A stretch of 64,000 bases of DNA, from contig JANYCZ010000059.1 of the NCBI GenBank assembly GCA_025360015.1, forward strand, positions 124,001 through 188,000, given 5' to 3'. Of this stretch, positions 17,888-27,907 are shown in pieces. The stretch is from Verrucomicrobiota bacterium. GTDB taxonomy: Bacteria; Verrucomicrobiota; Verrucomicrobiia; Verrucomicrobiales; Verrucomicrobiaceae. Numbering within the stretch: position 1 is the stretch's first letter; each line of letters opens with the position of its first letter. Position numbers and translations under genes: made by a program. A model generated the notes under the pieces. It was not told where the DNA came from. It was given only the letters and a program-made list of their open reading frames with translations, and did no database searches.

Positions 17888-20800
17888 ATGACGCGCTTCG
17901 TCCTTGCCACCATCCTGCTCACCTCCCTCGCCTCTGCTCAAAACGACAGCGGCGGCAATGACACCACGGACAAGCCGCAGGCCACACCCGTCATGCAGTG
18001 GCGCTTTGACGAGGCAAAAGATCCCGGCCCGCGCGCGCCCACCTTCCCCGGCTTCACGAAGGACAACACCGCCCAGCGCTTCAACCGCGACGGCAAAAAA
18101 TCCGCCATCACGATCCCTGATAGCGAAGCGCTGCGTTTTGGCCTGCTTGAAACCATCACCCTCGAAGCCTGGGTGAAGTCGGCAGACATGAGCGGCACCC
18201 CTTACATCCTTGGCAAAGGCCGCCTCGGCACCAAGGAATTCGGCACGGAAAATCAAAACTACGCGCTGCGCCTCCAGACAGCCAAAGGCGGCGCACAGAT
18301 CGGCTTCCTCTTCCACAGCGCGGATGTCCCCGGCAAGAAGGGCGACTGGCATCGCTGGTGGTCCAAGGACACCCTGCCCACCGCTGGCTGGCACCACATC
18401 GCCGTCACCTACACCTTCGGCAAACTCAAGAGCATCAAAGGCTTCATCGACGGTCGCGAAACCGACGGTCTGTGGGACATGGGCGGCGAGACAGATCGTG
18501 CGCCAGTCACCGATGGCGATTCCCTCATGCTCGGCAGCGGCTCCACGCTCGCCGCCCCCCACTCGCTGAATGGCTGGCTCGACAACGTGGCGATCTATCG
18601 CGGCCCGCTCGACGTCAGCGCGCTGAAGGCGAAGTATCAGTTTGTGCCACCGCCGCCGCCCGTCGCCAAGAAGCAGGTGCCTGCCGGACGCGTACTCGTC
18701 CAATTGGCCGAAGAAGGCGTCCCCGAAGCCAATGCCTGGCCAAGCGAACACCCCAAAGTCGCCGAGACCTACACGGAGGACGTCTTCGGCTTCTTCGAGG
18801 TGCCGCAGAAGTATGTGGATACCGGCGTGCGTGGGGAGCGCCACGTCCCCTTCCTGCTGCGTGCGGCCGCTAGCGTGACCTTTCCCAAAGGCAAGCACCG
18901 CCTGCTGCTGCGCGCCCGGGGCGCCACGAATCTCTACATCGACAACAAGACCATCCTCACCACGCCATTTCCACCCAGTGACAGCGACGGCCATCATCTG
19001 GTAGCCGATCAACACGACTACCTCGATCTCGGCAGCGACTTCCGCTTTGCACCTCCCGGCAATCGCGAATCGTGGTGTGAGTTCGAAGGCACCGGCAAGC
19101 CGCAGTTCATCGTGCTCGAAACACTGGTGGGCAGCTATACCGGCAAATCCGCACGCCGCCCCGAGCTTGGCGAAACCATCGTCGCCTGGTCACCTCAAGG
19201 CAGCGAAACATGGAAGCTCATCACCCCCGGCAAACGCGAAGTCGCCTACAACGACGCTGGCTGGACCGCCTACGAACTGGAGCGCAATGCGCACTATGCG
19301 GAGATGAACACCCAGAAGCGCGCCGAACTGCGTGCGCAGTCCGCGCCGTACTGGGCCACGCGTCGCAAAGCCGCAGAAGCATGGCTGGCGAAAAACCCTG
19401 CCGGTGAAGGCAGTATCGACGCCTTCATCGCGGCGAAGATCGACAGCGTGAAATCCCAGGACGCGCACAAAGGCACCATCGACTACTTCAAAGACATCCA
19501 GCCCATCCTCGAAACCAAATGCACCGAATGCCATCGCGGCGCAAAAGCCAAAGGCGGCCTGCACCTTGACTCGCTCGCAGACGCCATCAAAGGCGGCAAA
19601 GCCGACGGTGCGGCGGTCGATCCTGGCAAGCCCGATCACAGCTCCATCATCGCCCGCATCACTTCCACCGATGAAGATGAGATCATGCCTCCCAAGGGCA
19701 AGCCATTGACCAAAGACGAAATCGCCCTGCTCACCACCTGGATCAAAGAAGGCGCACACTGGCCTGAGATCCGCGCTGATCACCTCACTCTCACACCGCT
19801 GACAGACGATCTAACCTTCCTGCGCCGCGTGTATCTCGACACCGTGGGTGTGCCGCCCTCACTCGAAGACATTGCCGCATTTCAGAAGAGCCCGGATCGC
19901 AAAGCAGTCATCGACAAACTTCTCCAAGACCCCCGCTGGGCCGACAACTGGATGGGCTACTGGCAGGACGTGCTCGCCGAAAATCCGAACATCCTCAATC
20001 CCACGCTCAACAACACCGGCCCCTTCCGCTGGTGGTTGCATGAGTCCCTGCTGGACAACAAGCCCATGGATTTCTTCGTCACCGAACTCCTGCGCATGCG
20101 CGGCAGCGAGCGCCTCGGCGGCCCCGCCGGATTTAGCACCGCCTCCCAGAATGATGTACCCATGGCCGCCAAGGGCACCATCGTCAGCACCGCCTTCCTC
20201 GGTGTGGAAATGAAGTGCGCCCGCTGTCATGACTCGCCCACCGGCAAATCATTGCAGCAGGATCTCTTCGAACTCGCCGCCATGCTCGGCACCAAGGAAA
20301 TCGAAGTTCCCAAAACCAGCAGCGTGCCCATGGACAAAATCCACGCCGGTGGCCGCAAGCCGCTGATCCAGGTAACCCTGCAACCCGGCACCAAAGTGCA
20401 GCCCAAGTGGCCCTTCGCCGAGTTTTGCGATGAAGCCGCAGCCAAGCTCGCTGAAGACCCGAAAGACAGCCGCGACATGCTCGCCGCCATGATCACCGCG
20501 CCGCAGAATGAGCGCTTTGCCCGGGTCATCGCCAACCGCGTCTGGGCCCGCTTCATGGGCCGTGGCATCGTCGAACCCATCGAGGACTGGGAGAAGGGCA
20601 AACCCACGCATCCCGAGATGTTGAAATGGCTCGGCCGCGAATTCGTCAGCGGTGGTTATGACATGAAGCACCTCGCCCGCCTCATCTTAAACAGCCAGGC
20701 CTACCAGCGCGCCACCGATCCTACCCTGAAGCAAACCAGCCCACTCTTCACCAGCCCCGCGCCACGCCGCCTGCAGGCTGAGCAGATTGTCGATTCCCTC

Positions 20801-21508
20801 TTTGCCGCCACCGGCAAGCCCTTCCACACCGAAGAAGTCTGCCTCGACATCGACAACACCCGCGACCTCAAAAACGCCATCCACATGGGCAAACCAACCC
20901 GCAGTTGGATGCTCACTAGCACCAGCAACGAACGCGACCGCCCCAGCCTCGCCCTGCCTCGCATCCAGGCCGTCACGGATGTGCTCGGCGCCTTCGGCTG
21001 GCGCGGCTCACGTCAGGACCCCATCAGCAAACGCGACGCCGACCCGAACGTGCTCCAGCCCGCCATCCTCAGCAACGGCACCCTCGGCATCTGGCTCACC
21101 CGCCTCAGCGATGACCACGGCATCACCACCCTCGCCCTGCAAAACGAATCCCTCGATTCATTCATCGACCAGCTCTTCCTCAAGCTCCTCACCCGTCACC
21201 CCACCGCCAAAGAGCGCGCCCTTTACACCAAGCACCTCAGCACCGGCTTCGCCACCCGCATCCAGCCTCCGGGTCCGGGATCCAGCAACGAGCATCCAGC
21301 ATCCAGCATCCAGACTCGCACCCGCGAAAAATACGTGAGCTGGTCCAACCACCTCGACGGCGAAGCCACCACCGTCCGCATGGCCCAGGAAGCCGCCGCC
21401 CGCGCCGGAGATCCCCCCACCGAAAAGCTCACCCCCTCATGGCGCGGCCGCATGGAAGACGTCCTCTGGGCCCTCCTCAACGCGCCGGAATGGGAGTTTA
21501 CTCCTTGA
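17888..21508 (+). CDS. LamG + planctomycete-type cytochrome (PSCyt1) + DUF1549/DUF1553 protein
   Basis: Signal peptide; LamG-like region; CTECHRG haem motif; FLRRVYLDTVGVPPSLEDIAAF; EMKCARCHDSP; FARVIANRVWARFMGRGIVEPIEDW; RRLQAEQIVDSLFAATG. Confidence 0.93.
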   Translation: MTRFVLATILLTSLASAQNDSGGNDTTDKPQATPVMQWRFDEAKDPGPRAPTFPGFTKDNTAQRFNRDGKKSAITIPDSEALRFGLLETITLEAWVKSADMSGTPYILGKGRLGTKEFGTENQNYALRLQTAKGGAQIGFLFHSADVPGKKGDWHRWWSKDTLPTAGWHHIAVTYTFGKLKSIKGFIDGRETDGLWDMGGETDRAPVTDGDSLMLGSGSTLAAPHSLNGWLDNVAIYRGPLDVSALKAKYQFVPPPPPVAKKQVPAGRVLVQLAEEGVPEANAWPSEHPKVAETYTEDVFGFFEVPQKYVDTGVRGERHVPFLLRAAASVTFPKGKHRLLLRARGATNLYIDNKTILTTPFPPSDSDGHHLVADQHDYLDLGSDFRFAPPGNRESWCEFEGTGKPQFIVLETLVGSYTGKSARRPELGETIVAWSPQGSETWKLITPGKREVAYNDAGWTAYELERNAHYAEMNTQKRAELRAQSAPYWATRRKAAEAWLAKNPAGEGSIDAFIAAKIDSVKSQDAHKGTIDYFKDIQPILETKCTECHRGAKAKGGLHLDSLADAIKGGKADGAAVDPGKPDHSSIIARITSTDEDEIMPPKGKPLTKDEIALLTTWIKEGAHWPEIRADHLTLTPLTDDLTFLRRVYLDTVGVPPSLEDIAAFQKSPDRKAVIDKLLQDPRWADNWMGYWQDVLAENPNILNPTLNNTGPFRWWLHESLLDNKPMDFFVTELLRMRGSERLGGPAGFSTASQNDVPMAAKGTIVSTAFLGVEMKCARCHDSPTGKSLQQDLFELAAMLGTKEIEVPKTSSVPMDKIHAGGRKPLIQVTLQPGTKVQPKWPFAEFCDEAAAKLAEDPKDSRDMLAAMITAPQNERFARVIANRVWARFMGRGIVEPIEDWEKGKPTHPEMLKWLGREFVSGGYDMKHLARLILNSQAYQRATDPTLKQTSPLFTSPAPRRLQAEQIVDSLFAATGKPFHTEEVCLDIDNTRDLKNAIHMGKPTRSWMLTSTSNERDRPSLALPRIQAVTDVLGAFGWRGSRQDPISKRDADPNVLQPAILSNGTLGIWLTRLSDDHGITTLALQNESLDSFIDQLFLKLLTRHPTAKERALYTKHLSTGFATRIQPPGPGSSNEHPASSIQTRTREKYVSWSNHLDGEATTVRMAQEAAARAGDPPTEKLTPSWRGRMEDVLWALLNAPEWEFTP

Positions 21509-21539
21509 GGACGTCGGTAAAAATGGATACACTACTTGC

Positions 21540-21797
21540 ATGAGCACTCAAACTGCTGCCATTCTCGAACAAGTTCACCAGTTACCCCAGTCGGAGCGGG
21601 AAGAGCTCTACTGGCAGCTTGGAGACAGCCTCTTTGACAAGGCTGGGCAGCAAGAGGCTGGGGATGATGAACTGAAAGCCACACTTGATCGGCGTTGGAA
21701 TGAAATCACCTCGGGAGCTGTACAGTGTCAGGACGCCTTCAAAGTGCTGAACAAAATCGAAGCCAGGCTCCATGCGACAATTGCTGCTGCATCCTGA
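21540..21797 (+). CDS. Addiction module antitoxin (RelB/CHP02574-like)
   Basis: QVHQLPQSEREELYWQLGDSLFD; overlaps a downstream ParE/RelE toxin. Confidence 0.8.
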   Translation: MSTQTAAILEQVHQLPQSEREELYWQLGDSLFDKAGQQEAGDDELKATLDRRWNEITSGAVQCQDAFKVLNKIEARLHATIAAAS

Positions 21798-22080
21798 AGT
21801 CGAGGATGAAATCGAAAGCTGGGCGATGATTCTGGCTAAGCGCAGTGATCGTTCACCTACCCGATTTATTTTAGAAGTACGGGCTGGCTTCCACCGCATC
21901 CGTGAGAGGCCAACACATGCACACTTCATCTATCAGAGTTATCGCAGGCTGAATCTTGATCGCTTTTCCCACGTGGTCGTTTACCGCGAGTATGGTGACG
22001 CTGTTTACGTCATCGCAGTGGCTCACGAGAAGCGCCATCCCGATTATTGGAAGCGTCGCATCATTGACGACATCGGCTGA
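21772..22080 (+). CDS. ParE/RelE family toxin
   Basis: LLLHPEVEDEIESWAMILAKRS...RRLNLDRFSHVVVYREYGDAVYVIAVAHEKRHPDYWKRR. Confidence 0.9.
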   Translation: MRQLLLHPEVEDEIESWAMILAKRSDRSPTRFILEVRAGFHRIRERPTHAHFIYQSYRRLNLDRFSHVVVYREYGDAVYVIAVAHEKRHPDYWKRRIIDDIG

Positions 22081-22092
22081 TCACCACCACCC

Positions 22093-22141
22093 CACGAAAG
22101 TGAGGTGCCGCCAAAAGTGAAAACCTCCCGCATTTAGCGTT
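22093..22141 (+). promoter_or_regulatory. Shared upstream element B (CACGAAAGTG-a-GGTGCC-N8-TGAAA-N15-CGTT)
   Basis: Matches element at 17830..17878 block for block; 14 bp before ATG 22156. Confidence 0.7.
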
Positions 22142-22155
22142 TATAACGCAAAACC

Positions 22156-23421
22156 ATGAACCGCCGCTCCTTCCTCACCTCCGCCGCCGCATTTGGCGCG
22201 GCACCGTTGTTTGCGAACAACACGCCCGTCCACATGCCCAAGGGCAAGGCGGAGCACTGCATCTTCATCTGGCTGGGCGGCGGCATGGCGCAGATCGACA
22301 CCTTTGATCCCAAGAAGATCGGCAACAACACCGACAAGTCCAAGGTCGCAGGCTCGCTCTACAAAGCCATCGACACCACCGTGCCCGGCGTGCAGGTCAC
22401 CGAGCACCTGAGCAAAACCGCGAAAGTAATGGAGCACGTCACCGTCATGCGCACGGTGAATCATCACGTCATCGACGAACACGCCTTCGCCACCAACATG
22501 GTCCACACCGGCCGCATGGTCTCCGGCAACGTCGTCTATCCCAGCATCGGCTCCATCATCTCGCATGAGCGCGGCGCCGTGGGTGGCGAGGTGCCGCCTT
22601 ACATCCTCATCGGTTATCCCAATGTCAGCCGCGGCCCCGGCTTCCTCGGCGCGAAGGCCGGTTACGTCTATCTCACCGACACCGCCACCGGCCCCGCTGG
22701 ATTCACGCGCCCGGATTTCGTCGATGAAAAACGTGCGCTCACTCGCGAGCAGCTCCTCGCTCCGCTCATGGCTCGTGCACCGAAAGAATCCGTCATCGCC
22801 GACTACAAGACCGCGCAGGAGCAGGCGCTCAGCCTCTCCGGCCCGCAGTTCATGCGCCATTTCAATCTCAAGGAAGAACCCGCCACCCTGCGCAACGAAT
22901 ACGGCGGCGAATTCGGCCAGCGCTGCCTGCTCTCCCGCCGTCTCGTACAGGCAGGCGTGCGCTTCATCGAGGTCTCGCACAACCTCAACTTCATGAACGG
23001 CACCGGTTGGGACATTCACAACGAAGGCTACAAAAACCAGCACCTCCTCATCCAGGAGCTCGACACCGCCCTCGCCGCCCTTATTCGCGATCTCAAAGAC
23101 AAGAAGCTCCTCGACAAAACCCTCATCGTCGTCGGCACCGAATTCGGCCGCCCACCCGAATTCGATGGTCGCGGCGGACGCGGCCACCAAGGCACCACCT
23201 TCTCCATGGTCCTCGCCGGCGGCGGCCTCAACCACTGCGGCGCGTATGGCGTAACAGACGAACTCTCCAAAAAGCCCCTCGAAAACCCCGTCCCCCTCGT
23301 CGATTTCCACGCCACCATCCACGCCGCCATGGGCATCGACCCCACCAAGGAACTCATGGACGGCACCCGCCCCGTGCCCATCACCGATGGCGGCAAGCCA
23401 GTCGCCGCGCTGTTTGGGTGA
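22156..23421 (+). CDS. DUF1501 domain-containing protein (Tat-like signal)
   Basis: [70 protein letters not shown]. Confidence 0.93.
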   Translation: MNRRSFLTSAAAFGAAPLFANNTPVHMPKGKAEHCIFIWLGGGMAQIDTFDPKKIGNNTDKSKVAGSLYKAIDTTVPGVQVTEHLSKTAKVMEHVTVMRTVNHHVIDEHAFATNMVHTGRMVSGNVVYPSIGSIISHERGAVGGEVPPYILIGYPNVSRGPGFLGAKAGYVYLTDTATGPAGFTRPDFVDEKRALTREQLLAPLMARAPKESVIADYKTAQEQALSLSGPQFMRHFNLKEEPATLRNEYGGEFGQRCLLSRRLVQAGVRFIEVSHNLNFMNGTGWDIHNEGYKNQHLLIQELDTALAALIRDLKDKKLLDKTLIVVGTEFGRPPEFDGRGGRGHQGTTFSMVLAGGGLNHCGAYGVTDELSKKPLENPVPLVDFHATIHAAMGIDPTKELMDGTRPVPITDGGKPVAALFG

Positions 23422-23427
23422 GTGGAG

Positions 23428-23457
23428 CCAAGGTGTGGGGGTCTCCCGCCCCCCAGT
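23428..23457 (+). repeat. REP family 1 (variant)
   Basis: ccaaggtgtgggggtctcccgccccccagt. Confidence 0.75.
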
Positions 23458-23587
23458 CCGCACCGCCAACGGTGCAAAATCGTCCTCGTCCTCCTACTCG
23501 AACTCGTCCTCGATCCTCCTGCTCCGCAAACACCCAAGACAACGCGGAATCGAGCATCACCGAATTCAGAGTTCGGTTCTTCGCACT

Positions 23588-23643
23588 GTAGTCCCGGCTT
23601 TAGCCGGTTCCGGTTCTTCGTTCGTAGTTCGGGCTTCAGCCCG
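23588..23643 (+). repeat. REP family 2, two tandem copies
   Basis: gtagtcccggctttagccgg and cgtagttcgggcttcagcccg palindromes. Confidence 0.75.
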
Positions 23644-23763
23644 TTCTGGAAACGCCGCCTCAAAACGAAACTACAAAACAGTTCTGAGCCTCCGCTCCCA
23701 TCTTGCGCCCACCTCCACACATTCCCTGCGAATCCCCGCCCTCCACCTCCGTACCCTTCGCAC

Positions 23764-24960
23764 ATGAAATCCGTCGCTCTCCTCTGCGCCCTCGCCTTCT
23801 CCACCGCGCTCCATTCCCACGCCGCCGATGACTCAGGCTTCGTCCCCATGTTCAACGGCAAAGACCTCAGCGGCTGGGTGAACGCCAACTGCGCACCCGA
23901 AACCTGGAGCATCAAAGACGGCGTCATCAGTTGCACCGGCATCCCCACCGGAGCCATGCGCACCGCGAAGCAGTACGAGAACTTCATCCTGGAGTGCGAG
24001 TGGCGGCACCTCACCAGCGGCGGCAATTCCGGCGTCTTCATCTGGGGCAGCCCCATCTCCGCACCCGGCGTACCCTTCCTGCGCGGAATCGAGGTCCAGG
24101 TGCTCGACCACGGCTACATGAAGCACGCCGACCCCAAGAAGCCGCGCTGGTTCACCACCCATGGCGATGTCTTCCCCATCCACGGCGCCACCATGGAGCC
24201 GCACGGCGACCACAGCGGCCAGCGCAGCTTTCCCAGCGAAGAACGCAGCAAGCCCTCGCCCGAGTGGAATCACTACCGCATCACCGGCAACAACGGCACC
24301 CTCACTCTCGCCGTGAATGGCAAGGTCGTCAGCGGTGGCGACAAATGCTTCTGGCGCAAAGGCTACCTCGCCCTCGAATCCGAAGGCGCACCCGTCGAGT
24401 TCCGCAACGTCCGCATCAAAGAACTCCCCTCCACCGGTGCCACCGCAGCCGACTCCGCCCCGCTCGATCAAAGCTGGAAACACCTCTACAACGGCCTCGA
24501 CCTCCGCGGCTGGAAAGTCACCTCAGGCACCGAAGCACGCTGGAAACCCTCCAACTGGAATCTCAAACTCGAAGCCACCGACGGCCAGGAAGCCACCCCT
24601 CTCTGGAGCGAAACCGAAATCGCCAACGGCGAATTCATCGCCGATTTCCAGCTCCCCAAATCCGCCGATCTCACCAAGCTCTGCACCGGCTTCTGCGTCC
24701 GTGGCGAAAAGAATCCCGCCGTCCTCATCGGCACCGGCAGAGCCCCCATCGTCTTCGGTCCCGACCAAGTGAAGCCCGGCAAATGGTACCGCCTCCACCT
24801 CAAACTCGAAGGCCCCAAAGCCACCGCCACCCTGACCGAAACGCAGGAAGCCAATCCACAAACGATGGAGGCGACGCTGGAAGGCGCTGCGAAAGGGCCT
24901 GTGGGTGTGGAGGATTTTGGAACACCGGTGACGTTCGCGAATGTATTTGTGCGGGAGTGA
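23764..24960 (+). CDS. DUF1080 (3-keto-disaccharide hydrolase) family protein, two domains
   Basis: Signal peptide; FVPMFNGKDLSGWVNAN; second copy KHLYNGLDLRGWKV. Confidence 0.9.
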   Translation: MKSVALLCALAFSTALHSHAADDSGFVPMFNGKDLSGWVNANCAPETWSIKDGVISCTGIPTGAMRTAKQYENFILECEWRHLTSGGNSGVFIWGSPISAPGVPFLRGIEVQVLDHGYMKHADPKKPRWFTTHGDVFPIHGATMEPHGDHSGQRSFPSEERSKPSPEWNHYRITGNNGTLTLAVNGKVVSGGDKCFWRKGYLALESEGAPVEFRNVRIKELPSTGATAADSAPLDQSWKHLYNGLDLRGWKVTSGTEARWKPSNWNLKLEATDGQEATPLWSETEIANGEFIADFQLPKSADLTKLCTGFCVRGEKNPAVLIGTGRAPIVFGPDQVKPGKWYRLHLKLEGPKATATLTETQEANPQTMEATLEGAAKGPVGVEDFGTPVTFANVFVRE

Positions 24961-25053
24961 TCGAAAGCACGATGGACACTTCTGTCCGTCGATCAGCGCG
25001 CCCGCCACACCGGACGGACAAGAATGTCCATCGTACTTTTCCAAACCGCGCTC

Positions 25054-27153
25054 TCACATCCCCAGCGCCCTCACCAAAAACGCCCACTCATCCGCCGTCT
25101 TCTCAATCGTCTTGTTCAGCGCCGTCCCAGCCCCATGCCCCGCGCTGGTTTCAATGCGGATCAGCGTAGGTGGCCCATCCTTCGCCTGACACCCCTGCAA
25201 CCGCGCACCAAACTTAAAGCTGTGCGCAGGCACCACACGGTCATCATGATCGCTCGTCAGCACCAGCGTGGCCGGGTACCGCGTGCCAGGCTTGAGATTG
25301 TGATAAGGCGAATACTTCAGCAACGCCCCAAACTCCGCCTCGTTTTCCACGCTGCCGTAGTCGCTCTTCCAGCCCCAGCCGATGGTGAATTTTTCAAAGC
25401 GCAGCATGTCGAGCACGCCCACGGCGGGAAGAGCGGCAGCATAGAGTTCCGGACGCTGCGTCATGCACGCACCCACGAGCAGCCCCCCATTGCTGCCCCC
25501 CTGGATCGCAAGCTTGGCGCTCGTCGTGTACTTGTTCGCGATGAGCCATTCCGCTGCGGCGATGAAATCATCGAACACGTTCTGCTTGCCCAGCTTGATG
25601 CCCGCCTGATGCCACTCGCGGCCATACTCGCCACCGCCGCGCAGATTCGGCATGGCAAACACGCCCCCCATCTCCAGCCACACCGCGCGTGACACCGAAA
25701 AGCCGGGCGTCAGGTTGATGTTAAACCCGCCGTAGCCGTACAGCAGCGTCGGATTCGAGCCATCAAGCTTTAGCCCTTTTTTGTGCACGATGAACATCGG
25801 CACCTTCGTGCCGTCCTTGCTGTGATAAAACACCTGCTGCGTCTCAAAGGCTGAGCCGTCGAAGTCCACCTGCGGCTTCCTCCACAGCCTGCTCTCACCC
25901 GTTTTCAAATCCATGCGATAGATCGCTCCCGGCTCGGTGAAGCCGGTGAACGTGAAGAAGGTGGACGTGTCATGCCGATGCCCGCCAAAGCCCATCGCCG
26001 TGCCGATGCCAGGCAGTGTCACTTCACGAATAAGTTTCCCTTCGAAGTCGATGCACTTCACCTCGGTCTTGGCATCGCGCAAATACTCGCAAAACATCTG
26101 CCCGCCCACCGTGCTCACACCTTCCAATAGCACCTTCGGCACTTCTGGCACCACGATGCGCCAGTTGCCACGCTCCGGCTTGCGCACATCGATGGCGATG
26201 ACCTTGTAGCAGGGCGCAGCCAGATCCGTGCGGAAGTAGAAAACCGGCCCGTCATTGTCGATGAAATCATAGCGCGCATCATTGTCCTTCAGCAGTTCCA
26301 CCACAGGCCCACCACCGGCGATCTTCTCGTAAAACACCCGGTTCTTCGGCTCCGTGCCCAGCCACACCTGAATGACGAGATACTCACCATCCTCCGTCAC
26401 CCCGCCGCCAAAACCCCACTTCGGCTCGTCTTTGCGTTCGTAGATGAGCAGGTCTTCGCTCTGCGGCTTGCCCAGTGCGTGGAAGTAGAGCTTGTGAAAT
26501 TCGTTCTTCGCCGTCAGCGCCGCCCCAGCCTTCGGCTCGTCATAGCGTGAGTAGTAGAAGCCGCTGCCATCCTTGCGCCATGACACGCCGCTGAACTTCA
26601 CCCACTTCACCACCTCGTCCAGATCACGACCCGTGGCGATGTCGCGCACACGGATCGTCGTCCAGTCGCTGCCCGCCTCAGACACACCATAAGCCATGAG
26701 CTTGCCATCCTCGCTCGGCGAGTAATCAGACAGCGATGTCGTCCCATCTTTCGACATCGCATTCGGATCCAGCAGCACCTTCCCCTCTCCTTCCAGCGAC
26801 TCCGTCGTCATCAGCACCGCCTGATTCTGCAGGCCCGAATTGTGCGTGAAAAACCACCGCCCGCCGCGCTCAAACGGCTGCCCCACTCGCTCGTAGTTCC
26901 ACAGCTTCTGCAGCCGCGTCTTGATCTCTTCCCGCCGCGGCAGCTTTTCCAGATACGCAAACGTCACCTCATTCTCCGCCTTCACCCAGGCCTTCGTCTC
27001 CTCCGAGTTGTCATCCTCCAGCCAGCGGTACGGATCGGCAACCTTCACCCCATGATGCGTGTCCACCACATCCTCCTTCCGCGTCTGGGGATAGGTTAAA
27101 ACTTCGGCAGAGAGTGCGGCAGTGGTCATGAGGAAAAAGAATGCGTTACGCAT
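25054..27153 (-). CDS. Prolyl oligopeptidase family serine peptidase
   Basis: YPQTRKEDVVDTHHGVKVADPYRWLEDDNSEE; IQGGSNGGLLVGACMTQRPELY; SDHDDRVVPAHSFKF; SAGHGAG. Confidence 0.96.
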   Translation of the reverse strand: MRNAFFFLMTTAALSAEVLTYPQTRKEDVVDTHHGVKVADPYRWLEDDNSEETKAWVKAENEVTFAYLEKLPRREEIKTRLQKLWNYERVGQPFERGGRWFFTHNSGLQNQAVLMTTESLEGEGKVLLDPNAMSKDGTTSLSDYSPSEDGKLMAYGVSEAGSDWTTIRVRDIATGRDLDEVVKWVKFSGVSWRKDGSGFYYSRYDEPKAGAALTAKNEFHKLYFHALGKPQSEDLLIYERKDEPKWGFGGGVTEDGEYLVIQVWLGTEPKNRVFYEKIAGGGPVVELLKDNDARYDFIDNDGPVFYFRTDLAAPCYKVIAIDVRKPERGNWRIVVPEVPKVLLEGVSTVGGQMFCEYLRDAKTEVKCIDFEGKLIREVTLPGIGTAMGFGGHRHDTSTFFTFTGFTEPGAIYRMDLKTGESRLWRKPQVDFDGSAFETQQVFYHSKDGTKVPMFIVHKKGLKLDGSNPTLLYGYGGFNINLTPGFSVSRAVWLEMGGVFAMPNLRGGGEYGREWHQAGIKLGKQNVFDDFIAAAEWLIANKYTTSAKLAIQGGSNGGLLVGACMTQRPELYAAALPAVGVLDMLRFEKFTIGWGWKSDYGSVENEAEFGALLKYSPYHNLKPGTRYPATLVLTSDHDDRVVPAHSFKFGARLQGCQAKDGPPTLIRIETSAGHGAGTALNKTIEKTADEWAFLVRALGM

Positions 27154-27197
27154 GGTGGCACCCTGTCAGGTGAGACATGGATTGCAAACAGCAGCCC

Positions 27198-27602
27198 TCA
27201 CATTTTGGGCGAGGTCATCGCCCTTCGTTCTTCCAACCGGGCGGCAGCATTGAATTGCAGCAGTCTTGCCGTGGCTTTGCCAATATCAGAAATGCCTACA
27301 ATACGCAGACCATGGAATCTGAAATGTCCATGCCACTCATTCCGTCGTGGATGAAACAAAGGAACCAGCTTCTTGCGGCCATCGAGCGTCGCGATATCTG
27401 GCCCTTTGTGTCGGTTACAATAGGCACAGCAGTAAGCCAGATTGCTCAGGCTGGTTTTGCCTCCATGCTTTTCGCTGATGACATGATCCACTTCGCAACC
27501 CCAGAAGCAATCATCCTCATGGATCAGGCAATACTCACAGCGCCGGGAGGCACGGGCTGCAACCTTGCGACGAAGCGCGGCGGCAATGTGTGATTTACTC
27601 AC
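27198..27602 (-). CDS. HNH endonuclease family protein
   Basis: CEYCLIHEDDCFWGCEVDHVISEKHGGKTSLSNLAYCCAYCNRHKG. Confidence 0.9.
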   Translation of the reverse strand: MSKSHIAAALRRKVAARASRRCEYCLIHEDDCFWGCEVDHVISEKHGGKTSLSNLAYCCAYCNRHKGPDIATLDGRKKLVPLFHPRRNEWHGHFRFHGLRIVGISDIGKATARLLQFNAAARLEERRAMTSPKM

Positions 27603-27831
27603 GACTGAGGAGCTGGCGTGCCCGCGCTTTGGCGAGCCTCATCAGATGTTCGAGTTGCATGTACTCATCCAGTTCACGCTTTTCCTCGGGCATCAGGCCT
27701 ATCGTTTTTTCCTTTGCGATCAATCCCGTGACCCTCTTCCGCGCCTTGGCGGAAGGTTTGAACGAAGCAACGTCCGCGCTGGTCACCCCACCGGCAACGA
27801 ATTCGATGATCTCCTGATGCGCTTTGGTCAT
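27595..27831 (-). CDS. Small hypothetical protein overlapping the HNH gene
   Basis: 78 aa ORF MTKAHQEIIEFVAGGVTSADVASFKPSAKARKRV..., 8-nt overlap with HNH gene. Confidence 0.65.
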   Translation of the reverse strand: MTKAHQEIIEFVAGGVTSADVASFKPSAKARKRVTGLIAKEKTIGLMPEEKRELDEYMQLEHLMRLAKARARQLLSRE

Positions 27832-27907
27832 GGGGCTATCTTAACCCTCAATTTCCACTTTGCAATCCCACCTCCGCCCGCCACGCTGATTTCGTCATTT
27901 CCCCACC

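Noticed and set aside
17774-19015. Long minus-strand N-terminal extension of the VapB-like ORF (507 aa)
   Set aside because: Runs antisense through the signal-peptide/LamG region of the DUF1549 gene; only the last 93 aa look like an antitoxin
22141-23469. 442-aa minus-strand ORF antisense to DUF1501
   Set aside because: Shadow ORF; the DUF1501 frame is unambiguous
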